Below are positions 1-7,881 of a stretch of 9,564 nt of DNA, one piece after another (within the stretch, counting starts at the first letter, position 1; each line of letters begins with the position of its first letter). Source of the stretch: Propionibacteriaceae bacterium (GTDB taxonomy: Bacteria; Actinomycetota; Actinomycetes; Propionibacteriales; Propionibacteriaceae); assembly GCA_031287505.1 (NCBI GenBank), contig JAITSW010000002.1:1-9564 (forward strand). Direction: 5' to 3'. The notes beneath the pieces are model-generated. The model made no database searches. It was not told the origin of the DNA and saw only the letters and a program-made list of their open reading frames with translations. The position numbers and the translations under genes were made by a program.

Positions 1-1
1 G

Positions 2-2032
2 CTTGGCGTTGCCGACGAGGCTTCCGAGGTTTTTGATTTGCACGCCGAACTCAATATCCCTTCGACCCAAAGCGGCGCTGGAGTTCACGACATTGTGATT
101 GGGATAGACGCATCGCTCGCGGAAACCATGGGCAGTGAATTCTTGACGGCGCTAGGGTCTCTCACTTCCGGTTTCCAGGTGCTGCTCGATGAGAATCCCG
201 GGTTGACGGTAAATCTCGGGGCCGTGTTGATCGGCTCGGCTGCTGCCCCGACAGATATGGGTAATCCCACCGCCATCTCCTATATCGATAACGCGGCGGT
301 GCCCTTGGAATCGGTTGCAACCCGAAGCCTTTCAGACACGGTCTCGGCAGGCATGGATGCGTATTACAAGATCCAAGAGGTACGCGATGCCGCTTACTAT
401 TTAGGCCTGCCTTGCGCGGCGGCAGCGCCGCATTTTGGGCTGAACCCATCGGCGTGCGGCTCCCCCTCCACCGCTGCCAACTTTGAGCAGACCTACCCGT
501 CGGGCACTAACTTGCAAGCCGGTGTGCAAGCTGCCAAGCAGATGCTGGAGGCAAGCGCCACCGAGTCTGCGAATCAGACTTTCCTGCTGTGGGCTGATGG
601 GGGGTCGCATTGGTGGACCAACTCAGCTGGCAAGTCGGTTGCGAACGCCTGGAACGAGGCCGGCCGCTTCCGTTTCTCCAATAACGCGGATCTAGACCAT
701 GTTGGGACGGGTGCTGGTCAACTCTCTGATCTCGCCTACGGAAAATATGGCCCGTCAGGGGCGGTAACACCTGGCTCTAGTTCCCGTTTCGCGGACTTCA
801 TCGCAGGCGAAGCATCCGGGATAGCGGCCGACACCGCAAATCAGCTTCCCGTCGATGATTACGTCGCAAACAGAAACAACGCCTCCCGGGCCGCAGATTT
901 CAAAACCCTGGCAACCGGCCTGAATGGCTACCCGTACACATCTTTGGAAAAGGGCCTGTACTATTTGGCCAACGAATTGCAAGATTTCCAGGCCACCGGG
1001 CGCAACCTAGCCATCATCGGTGCCGATTGGAACAAATCGGTTGAGAATCGCTATGTGCCCACCCAAGATTTCTTCGCTTGGACGGAATCAGTGCTCGGGG
1101 CAAACTATGAGTCCTTCTCGAGTGTGGTGCCAAACAGTTTCACCCCCGAGAATCTCAGAGCCCTAGAGGCCATCAGCGGTTCACTGGCCCAGAGCATTTT
1201 GAATCAATTCCAATCGGCGAATGTGACGCAGACATTAGACGAGAGTCTTTGGCTCAAGCCCGGCACTCATCAGAAGCGAACATATTTGGATTCTATGACA
1301 CTTCAGGTTGGGAGTGCCCCGGCAGTGTCTCCGACGAGTATTACCACCGCCGGCAGCCTTGTGACGGCTTCATTCGGCACCGAGGTTTCGGGTGTTTTCC
1401 CGTATGCGGTGACATATGACACCACTAACCACGGTGTTTTCCAGTGGTCGATTAATGTTCCCCTTCCAAAGACGCAAAGCCTTAGTTTGGGCTATGACAT
1501 TGAAGTGTTTAGGTCGAGCGTGGAAGGGGAATACCCGGTGGGTCTGGGGGATACCGACGTCTCGTATCAAGATGCCGGCGGGCAGAGCCACACCCAGACG
1601 ATCCCCGGGGCAGATCCGTATTTCTATACCGTGCCTGTTGCCCCGACGACTCATACGGTTACGTTTTTCTATGGTTCTAACGAGATCGCGCCTGCGCAAA
1701 TTGTGAATCACGGCGACAAGGTAAAAGACCCGGGGGAACTAGATTTTGGGGATCTTCGGGCAGTGCTGAATGGGTGGAGTTACGACAGCGGGGTGTTTGA
1801 CTTCAATACCCCGGTTACGCGAGATCTTGAACTTCGGGCATTGGTGAGCTTTCGCAACGTGGAAGAATGTGCAGGCCCAGCATGTGAAGCAGGCGACGAG
1901 CCCGACGACCCGTCAGAGTCTGAACTGCCGTTGACTGGTTCGGATAGCCTTGGACTTGGTTTTATCAGCATCGGCGTCGCGATGCTCGGCTATGCTGCCC
2001 GGGCGCTAGCCCGTCGCAGGCTTGAGAGGTAG
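2..2032 (+). CDS. LPXTG-anchored VWA-like surface protein, 5' partial
   Basis: The frame is open from the first complete codon at 2 to TAG at 2030-2032, so the 676 visible residues are the C-terminal part of a larger secreted protein; signal peptide and start lie outside the window. Near the left edge is a VWA-like fold. A hydrophobic strand leads into Asp-Ala-Ser (Asp at 107-109), a Gly-Thr-Asn-Leu segment (Thr 506-508) and Ala-Asp-Gly-Gly followed by Trp-Trp (Asp 596-598). These match the MIDAS metal-site positions, except that the second serine of the DxSxS motif is replaced. About 1652-1852 resembles an InlB/Flg_new repeat (TVTFFYG start, VNHGDKV, GW, FDFNTPV). An acidic linker leads to LPLTG (1925-1939), a hydrophobic segment and an Arg-rich tail, the classic sortase signal. 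By inference it is a cell-wall adhesin or pilus-like protein exposed at the surface; the ligand is unknown. GC is lower than in neighbours (50% over 1261-1320). Confidence 0.85.
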   Translation, partial: LGVADEASEVFDLHAELNIPSTQSGAGVHDIVIGIDASLAETMGSEFLTALGSLTSGFQVLLDENPGLTVNLGAVLIGSAAAPTDMGNPTAISYIDNAAVPLESVATRSLSDTVSAGMDAYYKIQEVRDAAYYLGLPCAAAAPHFGLNPSACGSPSTAANFEQTYPSGTNLQAGVQAAKQMLEASATESANQTFLLWADGGSHWWTNSAGKSVANAWNEAGRFRFSNNADLDHVGTGAGQLSDLAYGKYGPSGAVTPGSSSRFADFIAGEASGIAADTANQLPVDDYVANRNNASRAADFKTLATGLNGYPYTSLEKGLYYLANELQDFQATGRNLAIIGADWNKSVENRYVPTQDFFAWTESVLGANYESFSSVVPNSFTPENLRALEAISGSLAQSILNQFQSANVTQTLDESLWLKPGTHQKRTYLDSMTLQVGSAPAVSPTSITTAGSLVTASFGTEVSGVFPYAVTYDTTNHGVFQWSINVPLPKTQSLSLGYDIEVFRSSVEGEYPVGLGDTDVSYQDAGGQSHTQTIPGADPYFYTVPVAPTTHTVTFFYGSNEIAPAQIVNHGDKVKDPGELDFGDLRAVLNGWSYDSGVFDFNTPVTRDLELRALVSFRNVEECAGPACEAGDEPDDPSESELPLTGSDSLGLGFISIGVAMLGYAARALARRRLER

Positions 2033-2042
2033 CGGGAATCGG

Positions 2043-2057
2043 TATCCTTGCTCTGTG
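2043..2057 (+). promoter_or_regulatory. Candidate leaderless promoter of the DUF2344 gene
   Basis: TATCCT (2043-2048) is a TANNNT-type actinobacterial -10 box. Exactly six bases separate it from GTG at 2055, which places transcription initiation at or next to the start codon. No Shine-Dalgarno sequence lies just upstream of that GTG. This spacing is the known signature of leaderless mRNAs in actinobacteria. No clear -35 box was seen. The site falls in the 22-bp gap after the adhesin stop codon. Confidence 0.5.
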
Positions 2058-2741
2058 AGTCAGCGACAGCCGCCCGTACAGCAACCGCCGCCAGTGCAGC
2101 GTGTTCGCCTGCGCTATGCCAAACGCGGGCGAGCTCGTTTCGCCTCCCATCGAGATTTTTCCCGCGCTTTCGAACGGGCTTTGCGGCGGGCAAAAGTGCC
2201 AATGGCATTCTCTTCGGGGTTTTCCCCGCATCCTAGGATTTCTTATCTGAACGCGGCTCCCACCGGTGCCGCGTCTGAGGCGGAATATGTGGAGATCGCC
2301 TTGGCGCAGCGAATTGATCCCGAATCCTTGATGCAAGGGCTAAAGCGGGCGCTGCCGGACGGCTTCGCTTTACTGGCTGCGCATGAGAGCGACGGCGAGA
2401 TCCAAATGTCTGCCTCTCGCTGGCAGTGCCGCGTCCCCGACGCCGACCCGGTCAAACTCCGAGAAGCAGCGAAAGCACTTTGGGAGCAAGTCGAGACCGT
2501 CGTTCGCAGGGAAGAAAAAAACCGCGACGTGAACGTCCGCCCGGCCATCTTGAAGTTAGACGTTAGCGCGGACGGACTCATCGACTTGATCTCTGTCGTC
2601 GATTCCCCGCTGGTACGCCCAGATGACGTGATGAAGGCGTTGGCAATCTGGTATCCGGAATTGCGGGAATTGCCTCCGGCGGTATTCATTCGGCTCTCGC
2701 AGGGTAGCTTTGACGGCACCGGCATCGTCGATCCTTTTTGA
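2055..2741 (+). CDS. TIGR03936 / DUF2344 radical SAM-associated protein
   Basis: A 228-residue protein. After a short Pro/Gln-rich N-terminus it carries the family hallmarks: VQRVRLRYAKRGRARFASHR, an RAFERALRRA helix, PMAFSSGFSPHPRISY and AAPTGAASEAEYVEI. The family is conserved in actinobacteria and Firmicutes, usually fused or adjacent to a B12-binding radical SAM protein (TIGR03960) and next to rne/rng. Its biochemical role is not established, and nothing here adds one. I chose GTG 2055 because it sits six bases behind a TATCCT -10 box. GTG 2094, just before the conserved core, is the main alternative. An upstream TTG at 2022 would overlap the adhesin gene and adds unconserved residues. 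No radical SAM gene is visible upstream, where the adhesin lies instead. Family assignment is secure; the exact start is less so. Confidence 0.9.
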   Translation: MSQRQPPVQQPPPVQRVRLRYAKRGRARFASHRDFSRAFERALRRAKVPMAFSSGFSPHPRISYLNAAPTGAASEAEYVEIALAQRIDPESLMQGLKRALPDGFALLAAHESDGEIQMSASRWQCRVPDADPVKLREAAKALWEQVETVVRREEKNRDVNVRPAILKLDVSADGLIDLISVVDSPLVRPDDVMKALAIWYPELRELPPAVFIRLSQGSFDGTGIVDPF

Positions 2742-2793
2742 GTTGGCGAATTGTCGTCTTTGAAACACTCCGTTACTAGAAAAACCCCTTAAT

Positions 2794-2823
2794 CGTGATG
2801 ATTTCGTTATCACGTGCGATACT
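2794..2823 (+). promoter_or_regulatory. Candidate rne promoter with overlapping dyad
   Basis: TGC-GATACT (2815-2823) resembles an extended -10 element (TGN followed by a TANAAT-like hexamer). Directly upstream, a perfect six-base inverted repeat, CGTGAT (2794-2799) and ATCACG (2809-2814), covers the region where a -35 box would lie. A second possible pair, TTGTCG (2751-2756) and TACTAG (2774-2779) with 17-bp spacing, lies upstream. Neither is close to consensus, so the call is tentative. Confidence 0.3.
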
Positions 2824-3021
2824 AGACACTGACAACAGGTCATGGGGTGCCTGGTCAATGTGACAGATTGATTGGCCGCTGCTGCTGCACCGCGACGGGC
2901 TTCGATTTTTGCGAAGGCGACCGCGGAGGTTCAGTGGAGACGTTCCCCTCCACAGGTTTTGCCACTTCCCGTGGCGTGAGATCCGCAGCCAGCGGATAGC
3001 CGCAGTTACGGAAGTGCCGAC

Positions 3022-3028
3022 AAAGGAG
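3022..3028 (+). promoter_or_regulatory. Ribosome-binding site fixing the TTG start of rne
   Basis: AAAGGAG lies seven bases before TTG 3036. It is the strongest Shine-Dalgarno match in the window and decides in favour of the rare TTG start over any internal codon. Confidence 0.85.
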
Positions 3029-3035
3029 AGCAACT

Positions 3036-5636
3036 TTGCTCGATATAGAACAATCAGGCGCACCCGAACCCGGGGCGTCCGAAAACGAATCAACACCCCC
3101 CGCTCCCCGGCGACGCTCAGCTTCTCGTCCAGCCGGAGCTCCGGCACCCATAGTCGTTGCGGCGACTGCGGACGAGCCGGCACCGGTCGCAGAAGCTACT
3201 CCCGCTAAGGCTCCAACACGCCGCCGGGCCACCCAAAAAGCAGCGGTTGCCGCCAAGGTTGACGAGAGTTCAGCGGTCGTCCCTGATGATCCCAGTGCCG
3301 ACGAGAGCGCTCCGAAGCGGAGGACGACGCGCAGCACCACCGCTCGGAGTGCTGCCACCCGCAGTACAGCGGCGCGTGGCACTGCCAAGAAGGCGGCTGC
3401 CCCCGACGAGCCGCCAGCGGCAAATGCAGTAGCTGATGCCGAGCAGGTTGCGGACGAATCCGCCGCCGTCACACCCAAGCGGGTGGCGCGAAAAACCACT
3501 ACGGCGGCTCGTTCCCGCAAGCCAGCCAAAGCTGAGGCCGAGGTTGAGCCTTCCCCAGTTAGCACTCCTGACGGTGAGAGCCTTGCTCTTGGTGACGCCG
3601 ACGAGGTGGCCGCCAGCTTGGGGCAATTGCGTAAACGCGGTACCCAAACCCGTAAGCGGGGCGCTAAAGCCCAAGTCTTTGATGTGACAGCCGATTCTCC
3701 CGAAGGGGTGCTGGACGCGCTGGCTGCCGCCATTAGCGGGGATCCGGCTTCGGATAGCGGTCAAGAGCCCGGCGAAGCTGGCGATGCCAGTGATTTTGCC
3801 GATGAGAACGGCGATTTTGAGCCGCGTCGCAACCGTCGCCGCCGCCGGGGTGGCAGGCGCCGCCGTCGCTCAGGTGAAGGTGACGAGGCCGGAGCAGATC
3901 CCGAAGATGGCGCTGAGGCGGATGACGCGGATTCGGACGAAAACGAAGCTGGCGAAGATGGCCCAGATGTTTCAGATGGTTCCGGTGACGGTGTTCGCCG
4001 CCGCCGCCGCCGACGACGACGCGGTGAAGACATCGGCGATGCCGAGGATGATCCCAGCACCGAAGTAGTCGTTCGGATACGCGAACCTAGGCGAACGTCG
4101 GCAAATGACGAGGTCGTCTCTATTGAAGGCTCAACTCGAATGGAGGCGAAGCGGCAGCGCCGCCGCGAAGGGCGCTCCTCTGGCCGTCGTCGCGCTCCGA
4201 TCCTCTCCGAGGCTGAGTTCTTGGCCCGCCGCGAGTCTGTTGAACGCACCATGCTCATCCGGCAGGCTGGGGATTACTCGCAGATCGCCGTCCTCGAAGA
4301 TGGCATCCTTGTCGAGCACTATGTTGACCGCGAAGCCGCCAATTCCATGATCGGCAACATTTATCTCGGACGCGTTCAGAACGTGCTGCCCTCCATGGAA
4401 GCTGCCTTCATCGATATCGGGCGTCATCGCAACGCGGTTCTCTACTCCGGCGAAGTTGATTGGGAGGCCTCTGAGCTAACGGGCGCGGATAAGAAGATCG
4501 AAGGGGCTTTCAAATCTGGCCAGCAGGTCTTGGTGCAGGTGAGCAAAGACCCGGTCGGCACTAAAGGGGCGCGATTGACGGCTCATCTGTCGATACCTGG
4601 ACGTTATATCGTCTATTCGCCCGGTGGCCATCTCTCCGGGGTTTCCCGCAAACTACCTGACGGCGAGCGCCAGCGTCTCAAAAGCATCTTGGATGAGCTA
4701 ATCCCACAGAAGGCCTCTGTTATCGTCCGCACGGCGGCTGAAGGCACCTCGGAGGAGGAGCTAGTTCGCGATGTGAACCGGGTAAAGGCGCAATGGGAGG
4801 TCATCGAAAAGAAGGCTGCCAGCGAGCAAGGCCCGCAGTTGCTTTATTCAGAGCCTGATCTGAGTATCCGTATTGTCCGGGATCTCTTCTCGGAAGATTT
4901 CACCCGGCTGGTGATTGACGGCAACGGGCAACTTGATGATGCCTACGACTCCATCAGTGCCTATATCGAGCATGTTGCGCCGCATCTGAGTGAACGCCTT
5001 GAGCGCTGGGACAGGAATATTTCCGGCGATCTCTTTGATGCCCACCGGGTGCAAGAGCAAGTGATGAAAGCCCTAGAACGCAAGGTCTTCTTGCCTTCGG
5101 GCGGCTCCCTGGTGATTGACCGTACCGAGGCGATGACGGTAATCGACGTCAATACCGGTCGCTTTACCGGGACTGCTGGCAACCTCGAAGCCACTGTCAC
5201 CGCCAACAACTTGGAAGCAGCCGAAGAAATCGTTAGGCAACTTCGCCTACGTGATATTGGCGGCATCATCGTGATCGATTTTATCGACATGGTGCTCTCT
5301 GCCAACCGGGAGCTCTTGTTGCGGCGTTTGGTCGAGTGTTTGGGACGGGATCGCACCCGGCACCAGGTTGCCGAGGTTACCTCTTTGGGTTTGGTGCAGA
5401 TGACTCGGAAGAAGATCGGCACCGGCTTGGCTGAAGCCTTCACCATCCCTTGCGAGACGTGTAAGGGCCGCGGTTATCACGTTCATGATGCGCCCGTTGT
5501 CGGGCAGACGGCAGCCGACGGTGGCGAGCGCGATCAGCATCGCAAAGGCGGTAAGCGCAGCGGTGGTGGCAAGTCAAAATCCAAGGGCGAGGGCAAAGAG
5601 AAGAAGTCTGAAAAGAGCGAGTCTAAGCCTGGGTGA
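3036..5636 (+). CDS. rne: Ribonuclease E/G family endoribonuclease
   Basis: An 866-residue single-strand-specific endoribonuclease that starts mRNA decay and processes structured RNAs, acting with other decay enzymes. Residues 1 to about 400 are a low-complexity extension: Ala/Lys/Arg-rich to about 200, then acidic stretches between Arg blocks (264-278 and nine Arg at 321-329). This resembles the long actinobacterial N-terminal extensions. The S1 domain begins near 415. The 5'-monophosphate sensor is RT at 565-566, matching E. coli R169/T170. The catalytic Mg-binding aspartates are D704 in VIDVNTG and D748 in VIDFIDM, matching D303/D346. The Zn-link is C806/C809 in CETCKGRG. A Lys/Ser/Gly-rich tail ends the protein, with no large E. 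coli-like C-terminal scaffold. The TTG start is set by the AAAGGAG site. Its stop lies 20 bp from the stop of the convergent nadE. Confidence 0.95.
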   Translation: MLDIEQSGAPEPGASENESTPPAPRRRSASRPAGAPAPIVVAATADEPAPVAEATPAKAPTRRRATQKAAVAAKVDESSAVVPDDPSADESAPKRRTTRSTTARSAATRSTAARGTAKKAAAPDEPPAANAVADAEQVADESAAVTPKRVARKTTTAARSRKPAKAEAEVEPSPVSTPDGESLALGDADEVAASLGQLRKRGTQTRKRGAKAQVFDVTADSPEGVLDALAAAISGDPASDSGQEPGEAGDASDFADENGDFEPRRNRRRRRGGRRRRRSGEGDEAGADPEDGAEADDADSDENEAGEDGPDVSDGSGDGVRRRRRRRRRGEDIGDAEDDPSTEVVVRIREPRRTSANDEVVSIEGSTRMEAKRQRRREGRSSGRRRAPILSEAEFLARRESVERTMLIRQAGDYSQIAVLEDGILVEHYVDREAANSMIGNIYLGRVQNVLPSMEAAFIDIGRHRNAVLYSGEVDWEASELTGADKKIEGAFKSGQQVLVQVSKDPVGTKGARLTAHLSIPGRYIVYSPGGHLSGVSRKLPDGERQRLKSILDELIPQKASVIVRTAAEGTSEEELVRDVNRVKAQWEVIEKKAASEQGPQLLYSEPDLSIRIVRDLFSEDFTRLVIDGNGQLDDAYDSISAYIEHVAPHLSERLERWDRNISGDLFDAHRVQEQVMKALERKVFLPSGGSLVIDRTEAMTVIDVNTGRFTGTAGNLEATVTANNLEAAEEIVRQLRLRDIGGIIVIDFIDMVLSANRELLLRRLVECLGRDRTRHQVAEVTSLGLVQMTRKKIGTGLAEAFTIPCETCKGRGYHVHDAPVVGQTAADGGERDQHRKGGKRSGGGKSKSKGEGKEKKSEKSESKPG
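3996..4022 (+). repeat. Trinucleotide repeat encoding nine arginines
   Basis: Five CGC codons, three CGA and one CGC run in a row inside rne (residues 321-329). It is a simple-sequence tract in the disordered extension, and in-frame length changes by slippage would be tolerated. A less regular Arg block lies at residues 264-278. Confidence 0.85.
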
Positions 5637-5656
5637 CGTCGTCGTTTTTGAGTCGG

Positions 5657-7702
5657 TCAGAGCTGATCTGGAATACTTTCGACATCGGCTACCCAAAGGC
5701 TGGCTGAGCTATCAGAGGGCATCCGCCAATCGCCTCTGGGGGAGAGCGAACCACCCCGAACCACCTTCGGCCCGTTTGGCATGGCCGAGCGCTTGAACTG
5801 GGAGAAGCCGAAGAAACGCTGGCAAAACACCCGCAGCCACTTCTTAATGGCGGCCAAGTCGTAGCTGTCGCGTTCATGTTCTGGGAAGCCGTCCGGCCAG
5901 GTGCCAGCCTCGGCGTCTTTCCAAGCATGCCAAGAGCGGAAGGCGATTTGAGTGGGCGTGAGTCCGTAGCGCAACGTGTAAAACAGATTGAAGTCTTGTA
6001 GCGGGTAAGGGCCGATCACCTCTTGGGTAGATTGCGGTTTTTCACCCGCAGCCACTGGGATTAGCTCCGGGGAAATCTCAGTGGCCAAAATGGCTCGCAG
6101 GGTGGCGGCCACTTGATTATCAAATTGGCCGGTTGCGATGACCCAGCGAATCAGATGCTGAATGAGGGTCTTGGGCACACCCGCGTTCACGTTGTAATGG
6201 GACATCTGGTCGCCCACGCCATACGTACACCAGCCCAGGGCCAGCTCAGAAAGATCACCGGTACCCACCACAATGCCGCCGTGGTGATTTGCCAGCCTGA
6301 AAAGGTAGTCGGTGCGCAGGCCGGCTTGAACATTCTCAAAGGCGACATCGTATTCTTGCTCTCCGGCCGCGAACGGGTGTCCCATATCGGTCAACATCTG
6401 GATGGCAGCCGGGCGAATATCTAGCTGCGCAAAACTCACGCCAAGAGTTTTCGCCAACGCGGTGGCATTCGCCTTCGTCTGCTCAGAAGTGGCAAAGCCC
6501 GGCATGGTGTACGCCAAAATGTCAGAGCGCGGACGTTCTAAATTATCCATGGCCTTCGCTGCGACGATGATGGCATGCGAGGAATCCAAGCCTCCGGAGA
6601 CGCCGATGACCAGCTTGGGGCTGCCAATCGACTTCATCCGCTGAGTCAGCGCTGAAACCTGAATGTTGTAAGCCTCATAACAGTCTTGGTCGAGCCGTTC
6701 CCTTTCATCGGGGACGAAGGGGAAACGCGCCACCTTGCGATTCAGCCCCAGATCACCGGTAGGGGGTGTAAAGCTGCACACCACCTTGCGATAACCCGCC
6801 AAACGATCGGCAAAGGCGAGGCGGTTGTCATCGAAGGTGCCCTGGCGGATGCGATTTGCCTTTATGACCGACAAGTCAATGTCGGCGATAGCGGTGATCG
6901 GAGAATCGATAAAGCGACCGGATTTGGCCAGCAGCTCGCCGCATTCGTAGATAAGGGTCTGGCCGTCCCAACTCAAATCAGTGCTGGATTCTCCGGCTCC
7001 GGCGGCGGCATAGGCATAGCCAGCCAGCAGCTTGCCGGATTGATTGGCGCATAGGCTCTGCCGTTCCCGGGCCTTAGCCACGGTAATCGGGGAGCTGGAA
7101 GGATTGGCGATGACTGTGGCTCCGGCTAACGCGGCTTCGGCGCCGGGAGATAGTGGCACCCACAGGTCTTCACAGATTTCCACACCCAAGACGAAATCGG
7201 GAAGGGCTGGGGTGGTGAAGATCAGATCAGCGCCAAATGGGATGTTTGAGGCTCCGGCCACATCGATAGTTCCGGAAATGCCTTGCCCGGCGGCGAATTG
7301 CCGCTTCTCGTAAAACTCGCGGTAGGTGGGCAGATATGACTTGGGAACCACTCCCAAGATCTGCCCGCGGTGCACCGCGATAGCGCAGTTGTACAGGCGA
7401 TGCCGATAGCGCAGGGGTGCTCCGACGACCAAAATCAGTTCCAGATCGCTGGTTTGGGTGGCCAGGAGAGCCAGCGCGGTTTCACTTTGTTTTAGCAGTA
7501 CATCGGCTAAAAAGAGATCTTCGAGGCTGTACCCGCTCAAGCCAAGTTCGGGGAACACTGCCAGCCCGACGCCCTGCGCGGCACACTCGCGAGCCTGGTT
7601 CACGGTAGCGGCGGCATTCGCCGCGGGGTCGGCGATCCGCACCGGGAGCGAGCAGGCAGCTACCCGGAAGAAACCTTGATCGTAAATATTCGCAAAGGAC
7701 AC
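5657..7702 (-). CDS. nadE: Glutamine-dependent NAD+ synthetase
   Basis: A 681-residue cytosolic enzyme that makes NAD+ from nicotinate adenine dinucleotide, ATP and glutamine, the last step of NAD synthesis. Length matches the two-domain actinobacterial enzymes. The N-terminal nitrilase-like glutaminase domain (about 10-300) carries the Glu-Lys-Cys triad: E52 in [10 protein letters not shown]121 in [14 protein letters not shown] and C177 in VEICEDLW. The C-terminal synthetase domain has the PP-loop SGGLDSS at 369-375, then [16 protein letters not shown] near 480-495. Both active sites appear intact, so it can take ammonia from glutamine. The start is GTG at 7702-7700, close to the RVAAC motif that begins the fold; no Shine-Dalgarno sequence precedes it and a leaderless start is possible. 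It is divergent from rplU and convergent with rne, so it is probably monocistronic on its strand. Confidence 0.96.
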   Translation of the reverse strand: MSFANIYDQGFFRVAACSLPVRIADPAANAAATVNQARECAAQGVGLAVFPELGLSGYSLEDLFLADVLLKQSETALALLATQTSDLELILVVGAPLRYRHRLYNCAIAVHRGQILGVVPKSYLPTYREFYEKRQFAAGQGISGTIDVAGASNIPFGADLIFTTPALPDFVLGVEICEDLWVPLSPGAEAALAGATVIANPSSSPITVAKARERQSLCANQSGKLLAGYAYAAAGAGESSTDLSWDGQTLIYECGELLAKSGRFIDSPITAIADIDLSVIKANRIRQGTFDDNRLAFADRLAGYRKVVCSFTPPTGDLGLNRKVARFPFVPDERERLDQDCYEAYNIQVSALTQRMKSIGSPKLVIGVSGGLDSSHAIIVAAKAMDNLERPRSDILAYTMPGFATSEQTKANATALAKTLGVSFAQLDIRPAAIQMLTDMGHPFAAGEQEYDVAFENVQAGLRTDYLFRLANHHGGIVVGTGDLSELALGWCTYGVGDQMSHYNVNAGVPKTLIQHLIRWVIATGQFDNQVAATLRAILATEISPELIPVAAGEKPQSTQEVIGPYPLQDFNLFYTLRYGLTPTQIAFRSWHAWKDAEAGTWPDGFPEHERDSYDLAAIKKWLRVFCQRFFGFSQFKRSAMPNGPKVVRGGSLSPRGDWRMPSDSSASLWVADVESIPDQL

Positions 7703-7736
7703 CCCCGAATTGTGCCAGCTATGGGGGTCGGGTCAC
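7700..7736 (-). promoter_or_regulatory. Possible leaderless promoter of nadE
   Basis: On the minus strand, CACAAT (7714-7709) lies exactly six bases before the GTG start, and GTGACC (7736-7731) lies 16 bp further upstream as a possible -35. No ribosome-binding site precedes the GTG. The spacing fits a leaderless promoter, but CACAAT departs from TANNNT at its first base, so this is weak. Confidence 0.3.
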
Positions 7737-7745
7737 TCGCTTGCT

Positions 7746-7787
7746 AGACTTAAGTCTGAACCTTCGCTTAAGCAAAGGTTTGCGAAG
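7746..7787. repeat. Cluster of palindromes between nadE and rplU
   Basis: AGACTTAAGTCT (7746-7757) is a perfect 12-bp palindrome. Next to it, arms AACCTT (7759-7764) and AAGGTT (7775-7780) flank the perfect octamer GCTTAAGC (7766-7773), giving a 22-bp palindrome with a single mismatched pair. CTTCGC (7762-7767) can alternatively pair with GCGAAG (7782-7787). The core CTTAAG occurs twice, 18 bp apart. This could be an operator for the divergent promoters; no regulator family was matched. Confidence 0.6.
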
Positions 7788-7807
7788 TATTGCTCCGGCG
7801 TCTCGGT

Positions 7808-7837
7808 TTGACCGGGGTTGAGCTGGAACGGTAATCT
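7808..7837 (+). promoter_or_regulatory. Candidate rplU-rpmA promoter
   Basis: TTGACC (7808-7813) and TAATCT (7832-7837) are separated by 18 bp and resemble the housekeeping sigma-factor consensus of actinobacteria. Transcription would start near 7844, giving a leader of roughly 64 nt before the rplU GTG. Confidence 0.45.
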
Positions 7838-7840
7838 TGG

Positions 7841-7881
7841 TCGTCGGTGTTTGTGCGCCAATTTTTGTGTGCGCAAGACGA
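7841..7881 (+). other. Hairpin in the rplU 5' leader
   Basis: TTGTGCGC (7851-7858) can pair with GTGCGCAA (7869-7876) over eight pairs, two of them G-U, around a 10-nt loop. Outside a one-sided bulge, TCGTC (7841-7845) pairs with GACGA (7877-7881). It would lie at the start of the rplU transcript, just before the ribosome-binding site near 7893-7900, where ribosomal protein autoregulatory leaders are found. The structure is seen by eye only. Confidence 0.45.

Larger units (their letters stand above)
2742..3035 (+). other. Intergenic leader of rne with dyads and hairpins
   Basis: No convincing gene lies in these 294 bp. It holds a possible extended -10 element (2815-2823), a dyad just upstream of it (2794-2814), and two small hairpins in the presumed leader: CTTCG/CGAAG (2900-2904 with 2912-2916) and GTGGAG/CTCCAC (2934-2939 with 2948-2953). 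It ends with the strong rne ribosome-binding site. No intrinsic terminator was found after the DUF2344 gene, so readthrough into rne is possible. Confidence 0.6.

Noticed and set aside
38..40. TTG at 38 as the start of the adhesin gene
   Set aside because: The frame stays open to the left edge with sequence that fits a strand leading into the VWA-like fold. A secreted LPXTG protein also needs a signal peptide, which is not present here.
2842..2871. Possible leader peptide of nine residues before rne
   Set aside because: The ATG lacks a ribosome-binding site and the peptide has no regulatory run of codons, so it is most likely chance.
2855..3733. Long minus-strand open frame with an Ala/Ser/Arg-rich product
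   Set aside because: It lies antisense to the rne leader and the low-complexity N-terminal part of rne. Its composition is what the reverse strand of GC-rich Ala/Arg/Asp codons gives, and it has no recognisable domain.
3761..4258. Minus-strand open frame with runs of Arg and Ser
   Set aside because: It is the reverse complement of the Arg and Asp repeat codons of rne. The RNase E frame is clearly the real one.
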